Source: Diplonema japonicum
Taxonomy: Eukaryota; Euglenozoa; Diplonemea; Diplonemida; Diplonemidae
Assembly: GCA_964019335.1 (NCBI GenBank)
Contig: OZ025673.1
Location: forward strand, 310,001 to 374,000
Direction: 5' to 3'
Length of the DNA stretch: 64,000 nt
The translations under genes were made by a program, and so were the position numbers. The first letter of the stretch is position 1. Each line of letters opens with the position of its first letter. Of the stretch, positions 52,522 to 63,186 are shown one piece after another. The notes under the pieces were generated by a model, which saw nothing but the letters and a program-made list of their open reading frames with translations, was not told the origin of the DNA and did not search any database.

Positions 52522-54144
52522 CTAATTGTTTATCGCCTTCGGCACGTAGAACGACGACGAGGCGAAGTCCCCGTTTAGCATCAAGTTACCGAAGTTCAAC
52601 ACGGACACGTCCTCCATCATGCGCAGGCTTCTTGCACGCGCATGGGTGGCGAACTCCTCGGCCTGTTGCTGCGTCAGCCTGTCCATTGCAGCGTCGTGCT
52701 CGTGGCTGTGCTTCCCTGGCACGTCCATGAGGTAGCCGATGTAGCACTGCCGGTGTTCTGCGTCTTGCTGGTCATTGATCTCCAGTCGGTGGTGTGCCTC
52801 CTTGCGCTGGATCACCCGAAGGAGCCCCATTGGTGCCCTGTCCGAAGCATAGGTCTCCTCCCTTGCCTTTTTCTTATCCCCTCTCTCTAGACTCATGATG
52901 TGCTGTCGTTCGGCTTGTTCCGCATTTGACACATCGCTGCGTACCTTCTGTTCCGCATCACTTGTTTCCCTTCTCTTCACTGCTGCGCTGTCAACTTGCT
53001 TCACGTCCTTCATCCCCCCTCTTGACATCTTCACAATCCCCTTCCTTAGTTCCTCTTGCTCCTTCGCTACCACCGCTCTTTCCTCTCGCTCTGCTGCGAC
53101 GTAGTTTCTCCTCTCCGTCGTCATCACGTGCTCCGCCTTCTTCGTGAACTTTGCGTATATTTCGCTACGCTGCGTCTTTTCGTTCCGCATGAATTTGTCG
53201 CTGTACTCCTCGTACGTGTGCACCAGCTTCTCCCGCTTCTCTTTATGCTGCAGGGACACCTTGATCTTCTGCCTGCTTGTATCCTCGCCAAACAGCAGGT
53301 GCTTTCTCTCAGTCTCCTGTTCCCTGTCCATTTGGTTTCTGTGGTAGTACTCGTCGTCTTCAAGATCCTGCCGCTGCTCCCTTTTCAGCTGCTTTCGTGC
53401 GTTTGCTTCTGATTGTCTGCGTGACTTTTCGACTTGCATCCATTTGTTCTTCTGTCTTACAAGGCCGCGGAGGTCGTCTTGTTCACCGGCTTCGAGTGAC
53501 TTTCTAGCACGTGTTTCGTCTTCTTCCATCTCCCGCCGTGTCCGTTCCTGCTGGCCTTTCCAACTTTTGTGTGCTTGCTGTGCTTTCTCAAGCTCACTGG
53601 TTGCTTCCAAGCGTTGCTTTTCCGTTGCCTTGCGCTGCCTTGTGTAGAGGACGTTGTTAAGTGCCGCGACGTCAGTGTGCCCTGCGAAAGGCGCGCCAAA
53701 GTATACATGTGTGATGGACTCCCGTTTTGTGAAATAACTGCACAAGGTGCCGAGGGCACCGTCGCTGAAGTGGTTGTTAGCAAGCTGTATGTTCAGCAGG
53801 TTGGGGAACATTGAGAGAAGAGAAACTAGCGCGTCGACGGAGTGCGCTGTGAGGTTGTTCCAAGCGAGGTTCAGCAGCTTCAGGTGCGGGTAGGTCACGT
53901 TCTCGTTCTTCAACGTGTTGGCTATCTTCTGTATCCCAAGGTCCCCTATTTGGCACCTGTTCATATCCAGCGTTTTAACTCGCAGGGCAACCTCGGGCTT
54001 CTCCATCTCACATGCCAGCCCCTCACACCACCCATCCCCCTTGCGTGGCACAGCGGGAGCCACCACAACATGCTCCCCGTCAAAATGCAGACCCTCCTTC
54101 CGACATACACGGTTAAAGAACGTGTCGCGGTACGTTTCCCGCAT
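52522..54144 (-). CDS. LRR - long coiled-coil cytoskeletal-type protein
   Basis: 540 residues, no intron. Residues 50-150 hold ribonuclease-inhibitor-type leucine-rich repeats (VKTLDMNRCQIGDLGIQKIA, LKLLNLAWNNLTAHSVDALV, LLNIQLANNHFSDGALGTLC). From about 165 to 480 it is one long, very charged coiled coil rich in Glu, Arg, Lys and Gln with regular breaks (ELEKAQQAHKSWKGQQERTR; QVEKSRRQSEANARKQLKRE). A short unique C-terminus follows. LRR head plus long coil is common among basal-body, axonemal and cortical cytoskeleton proteins of protists; no specific name can be given. Divergent promoters are absent; it lies 240 bp upstream of the ApbE gene on the same strand. Confidence 0.78.
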   Translation of the reverse strand: MRETYRDTFFNRVCRKEGLHFDGEHVVVAPAVPRKGDGWCEGLACEMEKPEVALRVKTLDMNRCQIGDLGIQKIANTLKNENVTYPHLKLLNLAWNNLTAHSVDALVSLLSMFPNLLNIQLANNHFSDGALGTLCSYFTKRESITHVYFGAPFAGHTDVAALNNVLYTRQRKATEKQRLEATSELEKAQQAHKSWKGQQERTRREMEEDETRARKSLEAGEQDDLRGLVRQKNKWMQVEKSRRQSEANARKQLKREQRQDLEDDEYYHRNQMDREQETERKHLLFGEDTSRQKIKVSLQHKEKREKLVHTYEEYSDKFMRNEKTQRSEIYAKFTKKAEHVMTTERRNYVAAEREERAVVAKEQEELRKGIVKMSRGGMKDVKQVDSAAVKRRETSDAEQKVRSDVSNAEQAERQHIMSLERGDKKKAREETYASDRAPMGLLRVIQRKEAHHRLEINDQQDAEHRQCYIGYLMDVPGKHSHEHDAAMDRLTQQQAEEFATHARARSLRMMEDVSVLNFGNLMLNGDFASSSFYVPKAINN

Positions 54145-54226
54145 GGCTGTGGCTGTGGCTGTGGTGGTGGTGGTGGGATAGGCGATTGATGAATAAATAC
54201 TTCATGTAAATGGTGTAAAAATGGTA

Positions 54227-56332
54227 TCAAAGGTGTTTACAGTAGTCCTCAATTACATCCATCACTTCGGGGATCAGGTTCTTGTCCCCCGCAAGCGTGT
54301 CGAGCACCTTATGGTCAACAAGGTCGCTGTTGAAGGATAGAATAGAGGCCAGCAGCTTGCTCTCGTGGTTGTAGGCAGCCGCGAGCAGAAGCTCCGAGAC
54401 TGCCTCTGTGACCGACTCTAGCTGCGGGCTGGGGGAGCGCAGGTTAGATATGAAGCTGTTCGCTGATTGGCAGCTATACGGAGCGCTTGGAGTGGCTGTT
54501 CCTAGAAGATACTTGCTGAAGTATTGCCACACAGCTGCCTCTGGCAAATCCTTGAGCTTCTTAGTACTGCCCGTCGTGCAGGCGAGCGGCCCGATGGACC
54601 AGATCGTGTCGTCAGCGGTGTCTGCCACAAGGAAGCACAGCCCACCACCTTCCTCATACATACACAACCCCAAGGGGTCCATGAGGTCCACGTCGACACC
54701 AGAGCCCTCTGTTCCCGTGAGAACCAGAGGGCATGCGAAAGCGTCGTATGCACCTTGGAAAGAGCGCAGCTTTGCGTTGAAGATGGCCGCACAACCCGTG
54801 TCAACCACGAGCAAGCTGGTAGACCCGTCTAGGGCTGTATAAGCTGTAACAGCAGTGGGGTGTGTTAACAAACATGTCTCGCCCCACCCTGTCCCTCGTC
54901 CAGGACGATCCAGTGTGCCCAGCAACACGTATGGTTTGCCTTCTGGGGGTATCGCCACCACAACGCTCCGCCCAGTGAGGGACAGGAACCACCACCCGTT
55001 CAAGTATGCGCACCCGCCGCACCCATACCCCCACATCTCGACATCGCCTCGAAGCGACTCAATCGAAGGCATGGTGCCCCCCACCGCTATGCCATAGCAC
55101 CCGTACGCCGTGTCGTACCCGCTTATGCGCACTGCTATGCCCTGCACGTTGCGCTCGTCGATGTCGGCAACGCTTTGCCCGTGATACTCGCACACGATGC
55201 CCCAGGTGTCCACGTCGACCAGCAGCCACGTCCCGCTCAGCCCGTCGTATATAGAGAGGCCCTGGTCAGACCACGTCAGCACACGCAGGAAGTCGGGTTC
55301 TCTACAAGTGCTGTAGTTATGGGGCTGCACAATCCTCTTGCTGACTACCTCAGAGGTGTCCACATCGATCACACGGATGAGGTCCCTGTCGCCTACGTAG
55401 AGAAGACGCTTCACTGAGTTGTAAGCAGAACCGAGGGGGAAGCGGAAGGCTGCCTCACGACCGACACCGTCGACGGACTCCCGTCGATTATAAGGGGAAC
55501 CTGCGAGGTAGCGAGATGAAGTCAAAGGGAGGTAGCAGCATGGGGTGATGTTGGTGAGGGTGGCACGCCCGCCTTGCTCGGAAGTGACGAGGAGGGTGTA
55601 CTCTCCTGTCATGTTGACGACGTAAACGCTGCCCACAAGCGTGCCCTCCACGAGGAAGGATATCTGATTAGCGTCAAAATCGATCGAGACGGCGATCGAA
55701 ACTTCTTCTTGCTGCGAACCAACGAGCGCGTGAAGGGGTATGTTGAGGTCTTTGGCGTCGACCTCATCAGGCGCGCAAGGGTTCTTGCTGTAGATCTTGT
55801 AACAGCCTTCGCTTGAGACGGACTTCTTCAAAGCTGCAGTGTACTCAGGCACTGTGCTGCAGCACCCGATCATGGACGCAATACCTATCGTAAGGTACTC
55901 CAGAGACGAACAGGACAGAAACCAACATTGGAAGCCTAGCGAGTGTGCGGGGTAGACAACAGCCGTGTGCCGAATGCTGTTGGGTAGGGTTTGGAAGGTT
56001 TGACCGTCAGAGGAAACGTGCTCTGCAGGGTTCGTACGCCGTTTACAGATAACCTCTCTGAAGTAGTCCGTGGGGTGGGTGTATGTTGGGGGCTCGTCAT
56101 CAGGTTTGCTGCCTTTTAGTTGCGCTACCTCGACGCACCCACGGCGCACTATGTAGCACGTCATCTCTTCCTTGTTCATGCTTATCCCGCTTAGTCGGTT
56201 GCCTTCCTGAGGACTGTACCCCAAAGACATCCCCTCGTCCTCTAACCGCATCAGCAAGCACCGAGCAGGCACCACAGGTGTTCCGTGCAGTACTGATGCT
56301 GATCGCTCTCGCATCTGGCGACGGGCCTCCAT
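54227..56332 (-). CDS. SPRY-like and beta-propeller protein
   Basis: 701 residues, no intron. A middle region (about 130-265) has the strand pattern of a SPRY/B30.2 domain, with SIAVSIDFDANQISFLVEGT and VGSVYVVNMTGEYTLLVT. It is followed by a six- or seven-bladed propeller of NHL-like units (RFPLGSAYNSVKRLLYVGDR, LIRVIDVDTSEVVS, TLDRPGRGTGWGE, LLVVDTGCAAIFNAK, LCFLVADTADDTIWSIGP). The last 90 residues are helical (VTEAVSELLLAAAYNHESKL). Such modules bind proteins or glycans; no enzyme motif is seen. Cytosolic, since no signal peptide or membrane helix is found. A scaffold or ligase-adaptor role is possible but not shown. Confidence 0.7.
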   Translation of the reverse strand: MEARRQMRERSASVLHGTPVVPARCLLMRLEDEGMSLGYSPQEGNRLSGISMNKEEMTCYIVRRGCVEVAQLKGSKPDDEPPTYTHPTDYFREVICKRRTNPAEHVSSDGQTFQTLPNSIRHTAVVYPAHSLGFQCWFLSCSSLEYLTIGIASMIGCCSTVPEYTAALKKSVSSEGCYKIYSKNPCAPDEVDAKDLNIPLHALVGSQQEEVSIAVSIDFDANQISFLVEGTLVGSVYVVNMTGEYTLLVTSEQGGRATLTNITPCCYLPLTSSRYLAGSPYNRRESVDGVGREAAFRFPLGSAYNSVKRLLYVGDRDLIRVIDVDTSEVVSKRIVQPHNYSTCREPDFLRVLTWSDQGLSIYDGLSGTWLLVDVDTWGIVCEYHGQSVADIDERNVQGIAVRISGYDTAYGCYGIAVGGTMPSIESLRGDVEMWGYGCGGCAYLNGWWFLSLTGRSVVVAIPPEGKPYVLLGTLDRPGRGTGWGETCLLTHPTAVTAYTALDGSTSLLVVDTGCAAIFNAKLRSFQGAYDAFACPLVLTGTEGSGVDVDLMDPLGLCMYEEGGGLCFLVADTADDTIWSIGPLACTTGSTKKLKDLPEAAVWQYFSKYLLGTATPSAPYSCQSANSFISNLRSPSPQLESVTEAVSELLLAAAYNHESKLLASILSFNSDLVDHKVLDTLAGDKNLIPEVMDVIEDYCKHL

Positions 56333-56552
56333 CGTGACAGGAAGGCGTCTTTCTATGGGATTGGTCAGTTACAATTTTTTCTTTTCACACTGAAAAAAAA
56401 AAAAAGAAAAAAAAAAAAAAAACTGTTGAACACTTTTTTTTTTTTTTTTACACACTTGAAAAAAGAAGGGGGGGGAAAAAAAAAAGAAAAGATGATTTTT
56501 TTTGTTTTGTTTTTTTTTTTTCCTTTTTTTTTTTTTTTTTTTGTCATTCTTT

Positions 56553-57945
56553 TTACTGATCCCTTGTTAAGAAATACGTATGCTGCAAGGACACATCGTC
56601 CAGGATGTGCACCTTCATGGGTAAAATCGAAACCTCGTCCACCCAGGCGTATGAGTCGGTGGCGTGGAGCTCCTTGTTGGCGGGAAGCTTGCAACCGAGG
56701 TGGCAAGGGGGACCGGAGGTGGTGTTTGCTTTGTACCAGTTAACCCGGACTTTATTTTTTTGGGCGTCAGTGACACGGCAGAGGAGAAGCTTGCCTTCCT
56801 GTGTACAAATAAAAAAAAAAAACTTTTTTTTTACTTCTTACTCATACAATCATAACATATACATCCTGTCCTATTAAGCTTTCTTCACCAACGTTGAGCT
56901 CCTCGTATTTTCGCTTTCGAATGGAGCCTTCTGTGGGGGGCGATGCGAACTGTGCGGATTCGGTTTTCATGGGCTTCACAGGGGTTTGTTGTTCGAGCGT
57001 GTTTGATTTTCGCTTTTTCGGTTTTTTTTTCCGGGCGGGGGTATGCCCGGCACGAGAACGGGGTTCTTCTTTGACAGCGATGGGGGTGTCCACATCAACA
57101 TCAACCAGGATAGGCGAAGCACAGCGGTCACTCATATCTGTGACGCAATACTTTGGGTACCTACTGGGTCCAGATTCTCCGTCCAAAACTACCTCATAGA
57201 AATCTGGTCCAATACTGGTTAAAACCCCATATGCTGAGGTGTTCTGGTAGTCGACACCAACCCTAATGTTTACTTTAATATCACGATCGCAAACAATGAC
57301 ACTTCCATGACCAACCCAGTGCCGCGTGCCGTGTGGGGTTTCTATATGATAAGCTTCTTTGCTTGCATCAACGATCCTGCCTTCAATGGACTTATGAGCA
57401 GTTCCCCCGACAACACGGGTTCCTATGGGAATGTCTGGGTCGGGGCATGTTCTTTTATCGGTTACAGTGATGTTGCTCTTGACAACCCATTGTTTGATGT
57501 TTCCCTCGAAGGTTATTTCGTAAGAGGTACCGCCGTTGTTGTCGCTTACAAACCCGACGGATCGGACTCCGTTACATTTTGCTCGGACGATTGTGCCGTT
57601 TGGGATTATGGGGTGTCGGGTGGGGGAGCCTTTTTTTTTCCTTATTTGGTAGAACTGGTCAGCTTCGGGGAATGTCTTCAAATCTCCTCGAGCGAGCCAT
57701 CTGCTCGTCATGTCGTCGAACCTCACCTCGTACACATTACCGCCAACGTTTTTTTCCACGATCTCCGCCGGGTAGTACGAACCCCCCCATTTTGCCCGCA
57801 CCTTCGTCCCGCACTCTAGATCCTTCGGGAGTTGTATCAGCTCGTCTCGTTGACCCGTGGATTCTTTGGGCATGAACGGGCTCACTTCATATACCCCTCT
57901 TTTTTCGCTTTCTGGTTCTTTGAGAGGGGGGGATTGATGGGGCAT
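56553..57945 (-). CDS. Tudor-like multi-barrel protein, chromatin-type, 2 exons
   Basis: 447 residues from exons 56848-57945 and 56553-56798 over a 49-bp intron (GTATGA...GTACACAG), phase 0. The start MPHQSPPLKEPE at 57945 was chosen; upstream is Phe/Lys low complexity. Three Tudor/Agenet-like barrels repeat the pattern GTKVRAKWGGSYYPAEIVEK, GTIVRAKCNGVRSVGFVSDN, GTRVVGGTAHKSIEGRIVDA, each followed by YEVRFDD- or YEITFEG-type strands; a fourth weaker unit ends near YEVVLDGESGPSRYP. A nuclear-localisation-like stretch ARKKKPKKRKSN follows. Exon 2 adds a BAH-like strand set (LLLCRVTDAQKNKVRVNWYK, YAWVDEVSILPMKVHIL). A reader of methylated histone or protein tails is the most likely role; inference only. 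Confidence 0.78.
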
Positions 57946-59108
57946 GTCTTCTTTGGTGTTTGTTTTAAGAAATAAAAAAAAAACCTCCCCCCCCCTCCCC
58001 CTCCCCCTGTTTTCTTTTTTTTGGCAAAAAAAAAAAAATGGAGAGAACAAAAAAAGAAAAAAAAAAAAGAAAGAAAGAAAGAAAGCCACTAAGCGGTAAA
58101 CATGGAAAAGTGTAAACTTCAGAGGTCCGGAGTGGGTAGCAGCAGAGGAAAAGAAAAAAAGGAGGGGAAAAGAGAAAAAAAGAATACAGAAAAAAAAAAG
58201 GAAAAAAAAAGATTGTCCTTGTAAAAGAACGGAAATGGGGGAAAAAAAAAAAAAAGAAGGATGAAACAGACTAGTGCGCGTGATTCCCTTCGTACTATGC
58301 AGTATATTGCAAAGATGGATTGAGATTGGGGGGAGGGTCCTGACATTAAACTTGATTGCTTTTTTTTTTTTTTTTTTTTTTTTTAAATAGTCTCTCGGTT
58401 ATGGAACAGGTTTTTTTCTTCAAATTCCTTTTTTTTTTTTTTCTTTCTTTTTTTTTTTTTTTGAGGGGAATATCCATTTTTCCCGAAAGGGAGACAAAAC
58501 AGAATACAGTAGCCAGACGATTCCTTGTGTCTAACTTGGGGAAGGAGAGTTTTTTCGCTTCACAAAGAAGAAGAAAAAAAAAAAAAAAAAAGAAGAACGT
58601 TGACTCTCAGTTTATTATTATTTTTCAAAAGATAGTGACAACAAGTACTGGACGGGGCAATAGATTCCCTTGCAGGGTTGTCGTGCCTAAGGGGCTTCCG
58701 ATACAGCGCAAGGGAGTCTGGTCAAGGAGTCACAGGGGATTCGGAAGAAAGGTCCAAAGGCGGAAAATTCCTTCAATAAACCCATATGACGAAGATAATG
58801 ATTTAAAGAAGAAGAAAAAACCCCCCACCTTCATCAACAGACCCTGTTCTGAATCGTTCTACCAAAACGCACCAAAAAAAAAAAAAAAAAAAAAAAGATA
58901 AAAAAGAAGAAGAAAAAAAAAGATAAAAAAAGAAAAGAATGGAACCATCTGAGTTCTTTTTTCTTTTTTTTTTCTTTTTTCCCTCACTAAATAGCAATTT
59001 TCTATTCCGTATTTCTTGAGATACGAGGTTGTAAAGGGGACAACAACAAAAAAAATATATTTCACTATGAAGAGAGAGCGGTGGAGAGAGGGGAAAAGGG
59101 AACTACCC
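57946..59108. other. Intergenic, nothing firmly supported
   Basis: Homopolymer-rich. 58600-58860 is a block of normal composition that stays open on the plus strand for about 75 codons but has no start of its own and no recognisable motif. Confidence 0.55.
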
Positions 59109-61731
59109 TCAAGGTGACTTATGCTTCATCAGGTAATGGTCCAAGGTGTTCAGGTTCCCTTGTTGGTTGTTGCTGACTTGAACTGCTTTGCTGATGGTGA
59201 GGAATCTGTTTTTTTGTTTTTTTTTTTTTTCTTTTTTTTTTTTGTTTCCCAAATCTTCTTACCTTTCTTCGCTAAGTACCGCTTGGCAATCAATCTCTGT
59301 CCTCAGATCACGAATCTCGGCCTATATAAAAAAAAAAAATAATAATAATAATAATTCTTTATGACTATATGTCATTGTTGTTCGCACGAGCAAAAAAAAA
59401 GGTTTTTTAAAAAAGCTGCGAAAGTTTTTTTGCTCGGCACAAGTTGCATATAGTTATAAAATCATTTTTTTGGAAGATAAATATTTGTAACAAAAAAAAA
59501 AATTATCATTTCCTCCCCTCCCACCCCCTTTTTATTCATACCAACAACTGTCGCATCACAGCAATATGTTGCTGCGAATTCATCTTGAGTTCCTGCAGAT
59601 CCTTGGTTTCCTTCACAGCATTGCTCGACTTGTAAGGAAGAGCACGGAAGAGGGGGGTCTTCTGTGTCCATGGGTTTGTCACAATTCTTTTCCGCTTGCC
59701 GCTCTCCTCATTATCGTCGTAAGGCAACACAGGTCCCCTGACGTTTTCCAAGAAGGAGTTTGCTGCTCTGGAAACAAGATCATGTTCACTCACATTACTC
59801 GATACAACGCTGCGGACCTCATCGTCTTTGTTCCTTAAGTCAAGTACATTGGTTATGGTTTCTGATCGTTTGCCTCTTATGACACCAGCCTTCAGTTTTA
59901 GTTTCGACAGAACACCGAGCACACTAACTGTGGCGTCTTCTTCAACTTTCTCGTCTTCTTTGGCGTTTTTGCACAATGCTTCTGTTTCTGTGGTTACATT
60001 CTCGCCATCAGGGCTTGCTTGTCTTTCGATTTCTTGGTGAATGTGCGACGCGAACGACGGGTACCGGTCGAGGATAAGGTTGAACTCCGTTCGCTGTAAA
60101 ATGAACAAATCACAGAACGTCAACGCTTTCACGTTAGTATGCCGTTCTGTTTCCACGAGCAAGGCGACCTCCCCGAAAAAACCGCCTTTTGTGATCGTGG
60201 CGAGGAGGTCACCCGACGGCGACAGAACGTCTGAAAAACCATGCGACAGAAAGAACATTTCGTGCCCTTCCTCACCCGCTACTATAATATACTCGTCAGG
60301 GGGGACAACCACGTTTTTCAAAGACTGAGCCAACGCAATTTGAATCGCCATTTCACACACGTTAAACATAGGAACCTGCGTCACTAATCGAACCCTCATA
60401 TACAGGGAAACCTGTTCTTGCATTGCAGGTGGGAGGCCTGCAATCACATCTGTATATGCAACACCAAGGTTGTGCTGCAAAACATGGTATTGGTACGAAA
60501 GGATCTCTTCTTGAAGAGTACACGGGACCTTGAAATGCCGCAAAACTGCGAGAGTTTGCCGCATTTTATCGACTTTATCGCCTTCGATGTCCGATCGCAT
60601 GATGAAAGCTGTCAGGTACCCGACGGTGAGGCCGTTTAAACAAGCCCCGACTATAAGTAAGAAACAAGCGTAGATTTTTTGCGATTGGCCTTCAACAGCA
60701 ATGTCACCGTACCCAACGGTAGTGATGGTGTAGAGGACGAAATACAAGGCATCGATGTAACCATACGAGGTGTCGTTAAGGATGATCCAGATTATCGAAA
60801 AAGTGTGCAAAATAAACACACCCTTCACGATGTTTAGAAATAACGGGACTAACCGAAAGTAAAACGTAACGAGGTTTGGAGACATCAAACCGGTGTTTTC
60901 GATGATGAACATGGACGGCAACCGAAGAATTTTTAATGTCCGGAAGTGCCTTGCGGCACGGCCGAGCGGAGTGGCGGGGTTCCATCCTGTTAATATAAAT
61001 TCCAAAGGAAGTACTGATAGCACATCGACATATATTTGTTTGGACTTCAAATAATGCCGAAGGATGAGCCTGCGATCGATAACAGGTCTTCCGCCGTTCT
61101 CATGGCACACTGCTGTATTTAGTATAAAGACAATGTCGAGGAGGAAAACAAGGGAGAAGACTACCTCACAGCAGGCCTTGAACGGGTTGGAGAAACCTGT
61201 TCTTGATTTCCCAACGTTTTCTAGAAGTATGGCGATGTAAAAATACAGGGAGCCGAGGGTGACGAGGGCATCTAGGGAAACACGGAATTTCCCGTCGGGC
61301 TTTAGACGATTTGAAGCGAGTGCTGCTTTAACATGTTGGCGTGCTTCTTCACTGCGGGCCATGAAATCTTGAGCGAGAACTTTATCTTCTCCGAGCCTTT
61401 CTATCAGTTCGTTCCACATCGTGTTATCACCGCCGTGATCTACCATTATCTCGATGAATTCTTGGTACTCCACTTTTCCTGAATTATCGACGTCCTTTGC
61501 GTCGATCATTGCCTTTGCTGTTTCTTTGGTGGCGGCCACCCCGATGGTCTTCAGCAACAGCATTAGTTCTTCGTTGTCTATGCACCCGTCTGAATCTCTA
61601 TCGAAAACACCGAACAACCTGTGGTACCGGCGTAGTTCGCTTTCAGACAGCCCCAGCACACGGGCTGCTCTTTCATTACTCGACCTGAACTCGTCTTCGG
61701 CCTCTCGCATATCGAAGGCAGCAGAGGCCAT
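59109..61731 (-). CDS. EF-hand cyclic-nucleotide-binding K+ channel, 3 exons
   Basis: 781 residues from exons 59542-61731, 59263-59321 and 59109-59205 over introns of 220 and 57 bp. Two EF-hands come first: DRDSDGCIDNEE (44-55) and DVDNSGKVEYQE (80-91). The six-helix channel part follows with a modest S4 (RAARHFRTLKILRLPSM) and a K+ filter TTVGYGDI (338-344). A C-linker leads to a cyclic-nucleotide-binding domain (FNVCEMAIQIALAQSLKNVV, YIIVAGEEGHEMFFLSHGFS, GGFFGEVALLVETERHTNVK with the GE and Arg of the phosphate cassette region). The C-terminus is a coiled coil that is only completed by splicing: MRQLL joins AEIRDLRTEIDCQAVLSEER and then FLTISKAVQVSNNQQGNL. Both joins keep frame and heptads. 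HCN/EAG/CNG-type subunit sensitive to calcium and cyclic nucleotide. Confidence 0.9.
59353..59491 (-). mobile_element. Solo A-B repeat of the retroelement inside a channel intron
   Basis: Read on the minus strand: GTTACAAATATTTATCTTCC through CTCGTGCGAACAACAA directly into TGACATATAGTCATAAAG and an ATT repeat. The first part is A, the last is B, joined at the 16-nt motif shared by A2 and B2. No coding. It lies wholly within the 220-bp intron 59322-59541 of the EF-hand cyclic-nucleotide-gated channel, in the sense orientation. Confidence 0.85.
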
Positions 61732-62464
61732 TTTCTTTTTTTTGGGGGGGCCTTTTTTTTTTTGAGTGATTTTTTTTTTTTGAGAAATATTGGGAAAATG
61801 GGAATAAGTGTTAACAAAAAGAGAAGGGAAAAAAAAAAAGGAAGGGGAAGGGAAAGAGAGAGAAAAACGTTGAAACAAAAAAAAAACTTTCTTTTTCCCC
61901 CACAATAAAAAAAAAAAAAAAAAAAAAAAACCTTTTTTTTTTTTTAAAGGTTGCAGTGTCGTTCACTGACCTTTTGGGCAGTGGTTTTATTTTTTTTTAT
62001 TTTCTTTTATTTCTTTTTTGTGGGATTACTTTGTTTACCGTGTTTTTTTTATTTTTGCCGTTTTTTTTTCCCCCCTCAAAAAAGAAAGAAAAGAAAAGAA
62101 AAAAAGATAAAAGGGACAAGAGTGAGAAGGGAGATGAGAAGTGGAGAAGAAAAGTCGGTTTTTTCTCCCCTCCTCTCTATCTCCCCTTCTACCCTCTTTC
62201 TTTTTTTTTTTTTAATACGATTCGTTCCATTTTGTGTGATTCCTTTTTATTTTTTTAGTTTAATTGACACAAAAGAATGGGGGGTCCACAGAGATAATGT
62301 GGAATGGTGAAGTGGTTAACGATCTTTTTCCTTCCCTTTCATCAGGTTTACTTATTTATTTTTTTTCCTGTCATTTCCCGCCTCTTTTTCGGCGTACGCA
62401 AAAAAAAAGAAGAAAAAAAAAACCCCCCCGACAGAATAAAAGGAAAAAAAAAAAAAAATATAAG

Positions 62465-62515
62465 TGTTAAAGGAGGCCGGTATTGGCGGCGCCCTGCACA
62501 AGAACTGTCTACTAA
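62465..62515 (+). repeat. Truncated copy of the GGCGGCGCCC family
   Basis: GTTAAAGGAGGCCGGTAT, GGCGGCGCCCTGCACAAG and AACTGTCTACTAAAAT, preceded by an A run and TATA. Lacks the 3' half. Confidence 0.65.
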
Positions 62516-62743
62516 AATAAAAAAAAATAGGGGAAACCAAAAAAAAAAAAAAAACCTTGTTGTACAAAGGGAGGGAGTATTCGCTTTTTTTTTTTTTTTT
62601 TTTTTTAAATATTAATCTTAACTAAGAGTTAATAGTGGGGAGGGGGGATTGTTATGTTGCGTTATTCCTTTTGCCAATAAAAAAAAAAATATCCTTCCAA
62701 AAAGCATGTTACGGAGATATAGACAAAAAAAAAATAACTATTT

Positions 62744-62928
62744 ATTTAGTGAAAATAAGATCGTATGATTTTCACGCGTGGTGGCAGTGGTTTAACGAGT
62801 GGGTATATGACTTCACGAGCGAAGCGAGTGCAGTCATGAATGTCTACTTCACGAGCGAAGCGAGTGAAGTAACATCAACGAGTTAAACATGCCACCACAA
62901 GTGAAAATCGGATCTATTTTCACTAAAT
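62744..62928. mobile_element. Foldback / MITE-like element with about 50-bp inverted arms
   Basis: Left arm 62744-62799 (ATTTAGTGAAAATAAGATC ... TTTTCACGCGTGGTGGCA ... GTTTAACGAG) is matched in inverse by 62878-62928. Between them are two direct copies of CTTCACGAGCGAAGCGAGTG (62811-62830 and 62847-62866), each itself an imperfect hairpin. No ORF. Confidence 0.7.
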
Positions 62929-63186
62929 CCGTTGTTTTATTTAACGTCAGTCAGATTTGAAAGGGTGGGGTATTACAGGTTACAAGTTACAAGTTAAATT
63001 TTTACTGGGGGTGCTTATGGTTGATATTGATTGTCAAGGCATATCCTGTGTGGTGCGGGCTGTGCGTCCATGAGTGCTGACAGGACCTGTGAGGCTGCTG
63101 CCTGGGTTGCTGAGGTTGCCCCACTAGCAGCTGTCACCGCTGCTGGCTTGCCAAGCCCACCTCTCTCCCCTTCTGTTGAGAGAGGC

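Noticed and set aside
58356-58901. Plus-strand ORF with a normal-looking middle part
   Set aside because: Starts and ends in homopolymer, no motif, no acceptor-like signal, wrong strand. Kept only as an unexplained block.
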